Positions 10,301-17,451 of a stretch of 17,451 nucleotides of DNA are shown here, piece by piece. The stretch covers positions 1 through 17,451 of the forward strand of contig LSSL01007182.1 of the NCBI GenBank assembly GCA_001953115.1, given 5' to 3'. The notes beneath the pieces are model-generated. The model had not been told where the DNA came from. It ran no database searches and worked only from the letters and a program-made list of their open reading frames with translations. Each line of letters begins with the position of its first letter. The first letter of the stretch is position 1. Position numbers and translations under genes: made by a program. Source of the stretch: Smittium mucronatum. Lineage: Eukaryota; Kickxellomycota; Harpellomycetes; Harpellales; Legeriomycetaceae.

Positions 10301-11312
10301 CTTGGCTTGTATCGACTCTATTAAAAATAAATCTCTTGAGACGTCCCAAATTTCTAACGAAAAGAAAAATCTTATTCTGTCCAATACTTACTTAACTCCA
10401 TGGAATGCTAGAGAGCAGAGAATATTAAACGAGATAAAAGAGGAGCAAATATCAACCACTAAATTGGAAAATATGAAAAATGAACTAATCGAAAAATCTA
10501 AAGTGATAAAACAAAGAGAAAATAAACTTGAAGAGATGAAGGCACATACTGCTATTCTTGAAAATAGATGCGCACATCTCAAAGAATCCAAAGAATTGTC
10601 TGATAAATACAAAAAAGAGTTGGAAAAGTCACAATTTACTGTTGAAGAGCTACAAAAATTAGTTAAAAATTTACATTCTGAGATTGATTCCATTAAGGAG
10701 GAATCTCGTCAACTTTCCAAAACCCTTAGCTCCGTTGAAAAACAGATTCCAAAATCAGCACTCATTAATGGAGATAATAAATCAGCCGTTCTTACATCGG
10801 ATCAAACCATCCAATCTCATAGTTTCACTGGCAACGAAATGGGCGAAAATTATGTGTACGATGCTGCAACCACCACAGGAATGGAAAAATCCCTCTTAAG
10901 GCAGTTGAACACCTTCAAAAACAGCCTAAGGCTTGAAAGACTTGAAAAATTGCATCTAAAATCTATGTCCAATAGCTCTAAATACTACAATATTTCGTCA
11001 GCCAGCTTTAGAACGGATTATTCCTCGTTGTTTTCTATGAGTAGCAGCAAAATCGCAGCAAATAAAAATAAGCGAGACTATAATCAATTGGTAGGACAAG
11101 ATATTAATGAGGCTAGGAAGATATCTAAAGATGCTTTGCTCATAGCTGCAGCTCCCAAGCTAGTATCTGTTATCAGAACCGCTAAAAAAAATAGTTCATC
11201 AGTTGGAAAATCATCAAATCTAATGAATCCCAACAACATTCACTGGGAATCGCTTGGAATCGAACAAGCTATGGCTAAAAAAATTATGGATATTTCACTG
11301 AAGCTACATTAA
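7341..11312 (+). CDS. DCTN1: Dynactin subunit p150 (CAP-Gly, coiled-coil protein)
   Basis: A single 1323-codon frame encoding the large dynactin subunit, which links cytoplasmic dynein to microtubules and cargo (human DCTN1 p150Glued, yeast Nip100, fission yeast Ssm4). A CAP-Gly domain lies at about residues 70-137 with the signature GKNDG (108-112) and the GLFIRPSQL end that grips tubulin/EB1 tails. A Ser/Pro/Arg-rich flexible linker follows (about 138-330). A long coiled coil covers about 333-690. The globular dynactin domain comes next, opening with LLTYVPENVI near 702 and running to about 1010. A second coiled coil is at about 1025-1135, then a 190-residue low-complexity tail. Length is in the usual range for the family. 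The ATG at 7341 is the first in frame after a stop at 7266; a CTGCAG just before it could be the acceptor of a 5' leader intron. No intron is needed inside the frame, unlike the neighbouring genes. Confidence 0.93.
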   Translation: MNRNDGEKPLNRRDSGRIGPGSNSKRPDSSQRKTFLSPLNSQFSTDSRTASPDGLSSPSFDNSPSMNSRIKVGVPVIVQEKRGVVKFVGTTHFSPATWVGVELKDPLGKNDGSVEGKRYFEAKPNHGLFIRPSQLKIEISPETPISSSSYGIPPKKLRVSSVASENSALNTKLDSKKTSIIADSSLPLVSKSPTPSIGSRNSSSSRLSSSHSVIPRKSLTKNNESSNRLSINNTPIPRQPVTPVANMIRPQSHIETSSSLSRSQSHSSVEVTESKTDINDLNEKEDSENNDAQVDTPSQSNILSRPALSMDESIMYENTPILNKETQYVPMVQYEEIKAKLKFLEQKRVDERNLISEAEEIKSHYNQTKRSQEKLISKIKSLTSENQQLSVDSKKFQERLEALELTLEEERGTLEIVAIEKEMAEEQAEGFKQESYIFKEQLEELKVRLKLYEGTEAIDSNDSSSLDSAQIRAKNIRLSEALILLRDEKELEIEDLKDKIKELEKSSISNKQAALSFEKQTVEIQQLQNAIIELKQRLEDSEDSEELIIELGERNSRLSEKIMDLESQVEHWQSMYEVSEEMYEGHTEEVKQLNSEIYKLEWQVRQRDDTISSQNATIEENLAIIGKFREAVTQLQKEKNNATEREQEIQQKFESTGEATKNLEKLAYKAGRAMQVVTSREIELELKKMELSQALYKIDILLTYVPENVIKENLDSISLLIILKKIEFEADLMCKQLEQPQSESDTVNFEFYSTAVSRRLLAITARKSGILSQILETNSESEFSKFGYLLQDASAAHKRLNEVVNLALKNEMQFSLTLQIAQVTFDLVSKIYERVILTNHDNILLSNLLYATSEIGYCADEILCFLLYLYQKCDPDLFDAVNVTEGVKSLKIELVRLQISLQKIAKSNMTFVPDIELDFLSAVDQIRTVMSFCNFIKVNLAESFEIEDPENNQFKIPNEVFVNLMELANSKFFNNDSKLENHLFDSFLACIDSIKNKSLETSQISNEKKNLILSNTYLTPWNAREQRILNEIKEEQISTTKLENMKNELIEKSKVIKQRENKLEEMKAHTAILENRCAHLKESKELSDKYKKELEKSQFTVEELQKLVKNLHSEIDSIKEESRQLSKTLSSVEKQIPKSALINGDNKSAVLTSDQTIQSHSFTGNEMGENYVYDAATTTGMEKSLLRQLNTFKNSLRLERLEKLHLKSMSNSSKYYNISSASFRTDYSSLFSMSSSKIAANKNKRDYNQLVGQDINEARKISKDALLIAAAPKLVSVIRTAKKNSSSVGKSSNLMNPNNIHWESLGIEQAMAKKIMDISLKLH

Positions 11313-11397
11313 TTATATTTCTATTTCATTCTAGCAAACTTAAAAAATAATCTTTATTTAGATATAAGAAGCCATGAATATTGAATCAATTCATCTA

Positions 11398-11403
11398 AAT
11401 AAA
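11398..11403 (+). terminator. Putative polyadenylation signal AATAAA for the dynactin gene
   Basis: The hexamer is about 85 bases after the dynactin stop codon. In DNA this AT-rich, such hexamers also occur by chance, so this is only the most plausible one. Confidence 0.35.
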
Positions 11404-11434
11404 TTTTAAAATGATTTCTAGTTGCTTGAGAATC

Positions 11435-11440
11435 TTTATT
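11435..11440 (-). terminator. Putative polyadenylation signal AATAAA for the UBE2T-like gene
   Basis: Reads AATAAA on the minus strand about 155 bases past that gene's stop. With the plus-strand signal at 11398-11403, the two convergent transcripts would end close together or overlap in the 280-bp gap. Confidence 0.3.
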
Positions 11441-11592
11441 AGACACGAATTCTATTTACACCGTTTTATCAATCCAAAATAGGGTTGAAATGAGTGAATT
11501 TTACAATTCAAGAACCTAGAAAAAATAAAAATAAATAAATAATCCAAATACTTTCATTTTTAACTGAGGATATGCATGTGTACATCTTTTTT

Positions 11593-14062
11593 CTATGATA
11601 GTAGCTTTCTTTTTAAAAGAGATAACTTGGAGCTTTTCCGAATAGGAGGTAATCCAAGAATGGTTTCAGAATTGAAATCTGTATCAACGTTAATTTCTTT
11701 ATTTTTAATGTCTTCATTTATATTATTAGGATTATTGACAGATAACATAGAATCAGGGTCCTTTGATTTTTTGTGATGTTTTTGATCATCGTCTTTCATG
11801 CTTACAAGGTGCTTTTCGTTTTTAGTTAGTGCATAACTGGGCTCACATTCTTTGACGACGATTCTAAAATTAGATGTAGATTCGATAGTGGTACGTTCCC
11901 CTGATTTAAGTATAGCTGATTCGATGGCACTACCAGTGGGTTGCTGATAGCTTTTTTGTGGCAACTCTTTTGAAGAATCAGACATCTCCTGAGGTAATTT
12001 GAAGCTGATAATATCGATATCACGTGAAAAAACATCATTTCCATCCTTTTTTTCTAATGATTTTGGTAAAACCTCACTTTGTACATCCATAAAATCTCCA
12101 ATTAAAGTTCTTTCTGGGTTCGTTGTAAATGAATCCATCATCTTTTCAGAATTGCTAAGTTCTATTTCACAAGGCACGTTGTGTTTATAGTTTATGGAAT
12201 CGATTTTCGAATTATTTGGGGTTTCAACATTATTGCCTAATAAATTATTACTCAAATTTTCATTAGCGATTTCTATTGGACTGGAATCTGAAATAGATTG
12301 ACTGCTATCAAATATTTTGACAGCTTTAGATTTGGATTTTTTTTTAGATTTTTTCATTTTTTTTGTAGGGGTATCTATCGATTCACTAGCGGGGGGTTTT
12401 TTTGGTTTGGAAGTGCCAGAATCCAAAGGGTTTGGTGAAGTTGAAGGAGCGGCCTTATTCATGATATCATTATCTTCAATATTATCCTTGGAGACTCTTG
12501 ACAACTTAGACTTTGAAACTACTAAAGTTGAAGAGGAGGAATTAAACAACTTTAAATCTTTGGGGGAATTTAACGTGTTTTCATTGATTCCCTGTTGATC
12601 CTCCACTAAAGCGAGAAAGTCAGTGCTTGTATTAGAAGCATTGTTTGTGAGATTTTTTTCCCGAACATAATCCACTAAGCCATTAGCCTCTGGAGTTTCG
12701 GGAACAAAGATATTAATAGTTGTTTCGCATGATGAATTATTTTGCAAAGTCCCAACTGAATTATGAGGGAGATCAGAAGAAATATCAGAATTTTCGAGAT
12801 CTGAGTTTACAGAAAGAGAGGGTATTGTCTTTTTTTTTCTCTCTTGAACTGCAACTACTTGTTCAGGTTGACTGCTTGAATTTTGATTTTTGGAGGTTCT
12901 GCGAACGCCAAGAGTTTTTGGAGACTTTGACTTCAAAATTTGATTTTGAGAATTCAAGTTAACGTTACTTTGATCTGAAGAGCTGATATCTTTCTTATCT
13001 TCTTTAGTATGGTTGGTAGAATCGGAAATTTTATTTAATTTAGCCTTTCTTGAAGACAAAACCAGTTTTTTCGAGTTTTTTTTGGGTTTGGTGCTTAGAA
13101 TATCTTTTATTGATTTCTCCTTTTGGTTGGAGAGTACTCCAGATTTTTCTTCCTAATTTAAAGAGAAAAATTATTTGGGGGACCGGTTGTTTTAAAATTA
13201 GATTCGTTACTTTTTTTGACCAATCTTCTAGGCCAGTTGCATGCCTTTTGGTAAATTCTCTAGCTTTTTTATCGAACAGTGATTTATCTCTTTTAAATTC
13301 ACTTCCCTTTAAAAAATGATTCGCGAAAATAAAAATGTGTAATATAAATAGTCTGAAATAACTGTGAAGGGTAAAGTAGGATAAAATTATAATGTTTTTA
13401 CTATGTCATCGACTAAAGAATCATCTGGATTTGGATCGGCCATTAGGACCATTATAGCCATTAAGATACTTGTAATGTTTTCACTTGGAGACCAATTACC
13501 CTAAAAGATTAAGGGAATAAAGAGTATCAATTTTAAGAAGAAAAAAATCGAATAATAAATTCCTTGTTTAAGAAAGCTGTTTTGGAAAAAAAAAAAAATG
13601 ATACCTCGGATTTTTTAAGCAGATTCAGGCATATCCTTCCATTTTCGTCTACGTTAGGATGGTATATAGGTGTCAAAAATCTCATGTTTGGGGGGACGAA
13701 CGGGTATCTAAAGTTGTGGAATTAAGAATAAGAACAAATATATATAATCATATAAAATAGCAATGAAATGATACCCTTCTGGTATTTTGATGTCTATTGA
13801 GAAGTTTCCTCCTTCATATGGGGATCCAGGGGGGCCCATTATGCCTAGATAGAAACCAGGACAAATTAATTTTAGAAAAGGGTATATAATAGAGTGTTGG
13901 GTTATAGAATAGACGAAAAAACAAACGTATTAGGTAAATGGATATATTACAGCCCTCGTACTCATCTATTGAATCTCCAGAAGGATAGCATTGTATTTCA
14001 GGTGGAAGATTTTTGAATTGCTCCTGTTCTTTTTTTAGTCGATTTATAAAAATCAGACTCAT
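11593..14062 (-). CDS. UBE2T: UBE2T/FANCT-like ubiquitin-conjugating enzyme E2 with a ~520-residue C-terminal tail
   Basis: Six exons, joined by me from splice signals and frame: 13951-14062, 13775-13844, 13605-13707, 13402-13500, 13211-13306, 11593-13152; total 679 aa. Exons 1-4 encode a full UBC fold: [18 protein letters not shown] at 77-79, active-site Cys87 in GRICL, and DPNPDDSL. Exon 5 starts [20 protein letters not shown], matching the human UBE2T segment right after its UBC core (SSEFKYNKPAFLKNARQWTE), which is why I call UBE2T rather than a generic E2. In the Fanconi pathway UBE2T works with FANCL in the nucleus to monoubiquitinate FANCD2/FANCI. Human UBE2T has 197 aa; here residues 161-679 form a Ser/Lys/Asn-rich, probably disordered tail with a basic cluster at 424-436 that could be a nuclear signal. 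The tail frame has no early ATG of its own (first one near residue 391), arguing against a separate gene. Weak point: the intron 4 acceptor is AAAG rather than the usual TAG. Confidence 0.8.
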
Positions 14063-14281
14063 GATTGCAGAAAAATGGTATTCATGAAAAATGTGGATAA
14101 ATATGAATTTTATTGGAACTGTTTAAAGTTTAAAACTTTTAAAAAAAAAACTAATAAGCCTGACATGCAATTACTGATTATGGCTGGTCTATAATATGGA
14201 ATATAACTAGAAATTGTTTAATCTCAGGAATATTAAATAGTAATTGGCCATTTTGATTTAGGGCAAATAATGGTTGACGAA

Positions 14282-15292
14282 TCACTGATTTATTGGATAT
14301 AGTCTAATCAAATCAACATCGATATCCACTGACAGTTTTTTATGGAATTTATACATGCTTGGAATGTCAAACTAATGATTAACGCGGTTAATAAACTTTA
14401 GCACAAATGCAATCATGGAATTTAAATAGGAGAACTCACCTTTAGCTGGGCTATAACCTCAAACGAATAATTCCACCTATCTGCACATTTAGATATATAG
14501 CTTCTAGTCGAAGATTTGTGGAAAGAATAAACTGCGCCCTTGGAAAGCTCAATACCTATTTCCAAGAAAACCATGTCTATACCTTTATTCCCGGGTTTGG
14601 TTCCAAAAGGGGGATTCATCACAACGGTGTCAAATCTTTTTCTCATTTGATGCACTAAACCTTCGTTTATTTGGCATTCTTTTTGATTCGCAGCCTTTTT
14701 GGAACCTTTTATTGACTGAGAAAGATTCGCCATAATCATATCCGATCTTTCCGAAAGCTCCATATTCTTCAGATTTTCTAGTGATATCTCTATTGCGTCG
14801 TTATCTATGTCAATCCCAGTAACAAATCTAGATTTTTGGAAATAAAATAGTTTTTCCCAATCAAATTATCGTCATTAATCAACCGAGGGATATTTATTTG
14901 AGCTTACTCTGCACCCATGAGCAAACTGGCTATTCTAAAGTAATATAAGTATCGAAATTAATGAAAAGGGTGAGAATTATTATAAAAACCTTGATTCGAA
15001 TATGTAGAAAAATCATCTTTACGTTAGCATTCCACAACCACAACCTAAATCAGCTATAAACTTTCCATCGATGTCGTTGAATTGACTTTCTGCCGTATAT
15101 ATAACTCTTGAAGCCAGATGTGGAGTAGTTGGATATTGCTCATATTCTATTTTAGGCTCACCTAAGAATTTACGTAGTATATTAACACTTTTTATGGCCA
15201 AATCATTTTTTTCTATTCATTTATATGATGGATAATGACTTACTGAATTTATCCACCTCTTGTAAGTAGCTCTCTAATTGTTTAAGTTTCAT
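14282..15292 (-). CDS. METTL5: METTL5, 18S rRNA adenine-N6 methyltransferase
   Basis: Five exons assembled from splice signals: 15244-15292, 15023-15161, 14908-14934, 14440-14827, 14282-14371; 230 aa against 209 in human. METTL5, stabilised by TRMT112, makes the m6A in the decoding-centre region of 18S rRNA. Visible landmarks: N-terminal MKLKQLESYLQEVDKF, EQYPTTPHLASR, SAM-binding motif I ADLGCGCG (53-60), GIDID (motif II acidic loop), catalytic motif NPPF at 143-146 within FDTVVMNPPFGTK, KSSTR, and the C-terminal YKFHKK...DIDVDLIRLY. Introns are 82, 88, 80 and 68 nt with GTAAGT, GTAAAG, GTAAGC and GTGAGT donors and TAG acceptors. Exon 3 is a 27-nt microexon. Between the acidic loop and NPPF the protein has about 20 residues more than human. 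It lies 219 bp upstream of the UBE2T-like gene on the same strand; each probably has its own promoter. Confidence 0.93.
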
Positions 15293-15403
15293 TATTTTAT
15301 CTCGAAGATCAGTTTTACTCGGACACTATATTAATACTTTCTCGATGGTAATATTTTCTTATACTTTAAGCTATGAACCCGACTTTCCATTGACAATATT
15401 GAA

Positions 15404-15540
15404 GATTCTTTTCATGACTAGACTTTTTTCTTATGTAAACCATTGGCATAATAAAATTATATTATGACCAAACCAATAAAGATGGAGAAAAATACACCCT
15501 CTAATAATCCTCAACACTTTGCCAATTGATTTATTTTTTG
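15404..15540 (+). repeat. Dispersed repeat, copy B
   Basis: Best partner of 6642-6783: both begin GATTCTTTTCA.GAC.AGAC, share CATTGGC, AACCAATAAA.AT.GA, CAC.TTTGCC and end near TTTTTTG. It sits 110 bp upstream of the METTL5 start codon, so it may overlap that gene's promoter; the CCAAT inside could act as a CCAAT box. Confidence 0.55.
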
Positions 15541-15814
15541 TAATTTGAATTTAGGTTTCTCCAACTTGTTGCTTTATCTAGGCATCACATTTCCAAATTA
15601 GGAAAGTAGTCAAAATTCAGTAAGAAAGTGTTCGCTCTCAAAGAGAATCTCCAATATACTAATTTATTTTGAATACCATTTTTGTGTGTTGTAAGAGACC
15701 ATTGGCTATAATATTTTTCTGATTGGCATTATCTACCAGTGGAATCTAAAAAAAAAACTTGAAAATTCCATGAAAAATTTGACAAATCTCATTTTTTTCA
15801 CCTATTTGGATGTT

Positions 15815-15930
15815 TGTTTTTAAGTCCAGACTTTGTTTTGCTGTGATTCCATCGGTCGTAATTTTTTATTTCTAATTTGAACCAATAAAAATGGAAAATC
15901 ATACTTACTATAATAATTTTTGGCTAAAAG
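15815..15930 (+). repeat. Dispersed repeat, copy C
   Basis: Shares TCCAGACTTTG, a CCATCGG block in place of CCATTGG, GAACCAATAAAAATGGAAAA and TATAATAATTTTTGG with copies A and B. A further partial copy, GACCATTGGCTATAATAT, is near 15697-15715. Confidence 0.5.
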
Positions 15931-16300
15931 GTCAAAAACGGTCAACTTATAAAAAACTAATCAAATTGATTCTAAGCGTATTAATTTAGGCATAATAATA
16001 TACTGTGTCAATTGCTATTTAAAACCTGTCAAATGTAAAAATTCAAATTGTACCTAATTTTAACTTTTTCTCAATTGCTACACAAAGTCATCCTATCACG
16101 GGCTTTCTGTTTTTCAAAACCTACATAGGTTCTTAATATTTCCTTTTCTTTTGTTCTTGAATATATTCTTTTAACTCCAACATTTTTTTATTTTGATGGA
16201 TGGAAACTGTTATAAATAAGAATTGGCTCTAAAAAACAAAGAAGACATATCTACTTCGATTTTAAGTCTATTATTTATTCTTGAAATATGAATCTGTAAA

Positions 16301-16438
16301 ATGGGCTTTGATAACGAAAATTTACATCAAAAAACACGGGAATTGATTGATAATTCCGTTTATTTCGACTTTTTAAACTTCTGGAAAAAAGAATATTCAA
16401 ATAATCTTAAAAAATACAAAGCAACTGTTTATTATTAG
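16301..16438 (+). CDS. Possible small protein or first exon (45 codons), unknown
   Basis: An ATG frame of 45 codons opening MGFDNENLHQKTRELID, with mixed charged and aromatic residues and less homopolymer than the surrounding DNA, which is why I list it. It ends at a TAG after a GTTTAT that could be a weak splice donor, so it might be a first exon of a gene further along the plus strand. I recognise no family. Upstream and downstream DNA gives no promoter or partner exon that I can support. Chance ORFs of this length are common. Confidence 0.2.
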   Translation: MGFDNENLHQKTRELIDNSVYFDFLNFWKKEYSNNLKKYKATVYY

Positions 16439-17302
16439 AGATTTTATCATAACTGTGCACCCATAATATAAAAATCAGCCAATTAAAAAAAAATACTCCC
16501 GAAAATCCTAATAAACCTCCAAAAAAATCTCGATTAAGTTATTAAGCAAATTAAGATTAATTTTCTAATTACATTTTATAAAATAAATAACCTGAAGTTT
16601 ACTAAATACATTCAGTTGATAGCTTTGTAAACTAGAGAAAATGTTAATATATTCAGCGCTAAAAATATAAATAAATTTATATTGAAACACCTAGATTAAT
16701 TTCTTTATAGAGTATATTATATCAAAATAACATCACATATTGCATAAAGATTATACATTTTTCTGAAAAAAAATTTATTATAAAATTTAACCAATATATT
16801 TAAGGTCTGGGTTTTTTTAAAAAACTAACTCGAAAGTAATAAATATATTTTTAATAGTTCATAAATCAACCCAATACCAATTGATACCAAATAATAATAT
16901 TAATGAAGCTTATTCTAGATTTCAATTTTATTTTTTAATAGACCTATTAATAAGCAAGATTTATTTGTATAAATATTAAATGAATTTTTTTAATTTCATG
17001 AAATATTTTTTTACGGATTAAAACATAATGGGAATTTCGAAATTCGCGACTTCCGATTTAGTTTTCTGAAAATAAATTTATAACCTACGCGAAATCGCTT
17101 CACTGATTTTAATTCCGAAAATTGATATAGTATTTTTTTATACTTTAAAAAAAAATAGATTAAAAATCTTCTGGGTGAAAGAAAATTTAACTTTTTAATA
17201 TCCAGAAATAAACTTATTATTTTATAAAAATTTAAAAAATTTCTTATACCCCAATTAATTTTTTTTTTATCTAACATAATTTCTTTACATTAAAAAAAAA
17301 TT

Positions 17303-17330
17303 AAAACTATAAAAACTATAAAAACTATAA
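17303..17330. repeat. 9-bp tandem repeat (AAAAACTAT, about three units)
   Basis: AAAACTAT followed by two full AAAAACTAT units and a partial one, ending 26 bases before the ATG at 17357. It is a short slippage-type array and may lie in the leader or promoter of the next gene. Confidence 0.75.
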
Positions 17331-17356
17331 AATTATTCAAATATTTTTCTGTTACA

Positions 17357-17451
17357 ATGTTAAATATTGATAATTACAAAGACGCTACGAAAAGATACGA
17401 GGTTGCTTTTTATTTCGCCTCTGCATCTGTCACTTCTGAATATTCTAATGA
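17357..17451 (+). CDS. 5' end of a protein-coding gene running off the window, unknown product
   Basis: The ATG after TTACA opens a frame that stays open for 31 codons to the last base (MLNIDNYKDATKRYEVAFYF and on). Base composition rises sharply from the AT-rich spacer to something like the coding exons here, and codons vary as in real genes. I do not recognise the N-terminus and cannot assign a family from 31 residues. It could also be only a first exon. Confidence 0.45.
   Translation, partial: MLNIDNYKDATKRYEVAFYFASASVTSEYSN

Larger units (their letters stand above)
15293..17356. other. AT-rich intergenic spacer with dispersed repeats and two small coding-like islands
   Basis: No long conserved frame is present. 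It holds repeat copies at 15404-15540 and 15815-15930 plus a fragment near 15690-15735, a minus-strand coding-like island at 16071-16183, a 45-codon plus-strand ORF at 16301-16438, and from about 16440 to 17340 extremely AT-rich DNA. The 88-codon Lys/Ile/Phe-rich frame at 17011-17277 (minus) looks like a by-product of base composition. Confidence 0.6.

Noticed and set aside
11593..13059. The Ser/Lys-rich 488-codon frame as an independent gene
   Set aside because: It has no ATG at its start; the frame extends to a TAG acceptor at 13153 and joins in phase to the UBE2T-like exon 5.
11999..13319. Plus-strand frames of 63-93 codons opposite the UBE2T-like gene
   Set aside because: Mirror images of the low-complexity tail exon; no conserved feature, and splicing on the minus strand explains the sequence.
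17011..17277. 88-codon minus-strand frame rich in Lys, Ile, Phe and Leu
   Set aside because: Composition matches random AT-rich DNA and no motif is recognisable; kept only as a remark in the spacer entry.

Overview
The window looks like nuclear DNA of an AT-rich eukaryote, most likely a fungus. The evidence is short spliceosomal introns (58-106 nt, GT...AG, mostly TAG acceptors), AATAAA-type 3' signals, no bacterial operon structure, and three conserved eukaryotic genes: dynactin p150, a UBE2T-like E2 and METTL5. The combination (dynactin kept, intron-bearing small genes, very AT-rich spacers, MULE and hAT relics) would suit an early-diverging fungus such as a zoopagomycete/Kickxellomycotina lineage. 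That placement is inference only.

Layout. Bases 1-3843 are a complete but dead Mutator-like (MULE) DNA transposon. It has about 800-bp terminal inverted repeats and a broken transposase pseudogene in between. Directly abutting it, about 3844-4800 on the minus strand holds a much older relic that reads like a hAT-type (CGGBP1-related) transposase; the MULE seems to have landed inside it. From 4800 to 7340 the DNA is non-coding, with small hairpins and one copy of a dispersed repeat of about 140 bp. The plus strand at 7341-11312 carries an intronless 1323-aa dynactin p150 (CAP-Gly protein). Convergent to it, on the minus strand, lie two intron-rich genes that I assembled exon by exon. The first is a UBE2T/FANCT-like ubiquitin-conjugating enzyme (11593-14062, six exons, 679 aa), whose roughly 520-residue Ser/Lys/Asn-rich tail is encoded almost entirely by one big last exon. 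The second, upstream of it, is METTL5, the 18S rRNA m6A methyltransferase (14282-15292, five exons, 230 aa). From 15293 to 17356 is AT-rich spacer with more copies of the same dispersed repeat and small coding-like islands. A new plus-strand reading frame starts at 17357 and runs off the window.

The genes have separate housekeeping roles: dynein-based transport, interstrand-crosslink repair/ubiquitination and ribosome modification. Nothing shows that they form one system. The least ordinary item is the UBE2T-like E2 with a tail more than twice the size of its catalytic fold, whose inclusion depends on two splicing events with plausible alternatives.
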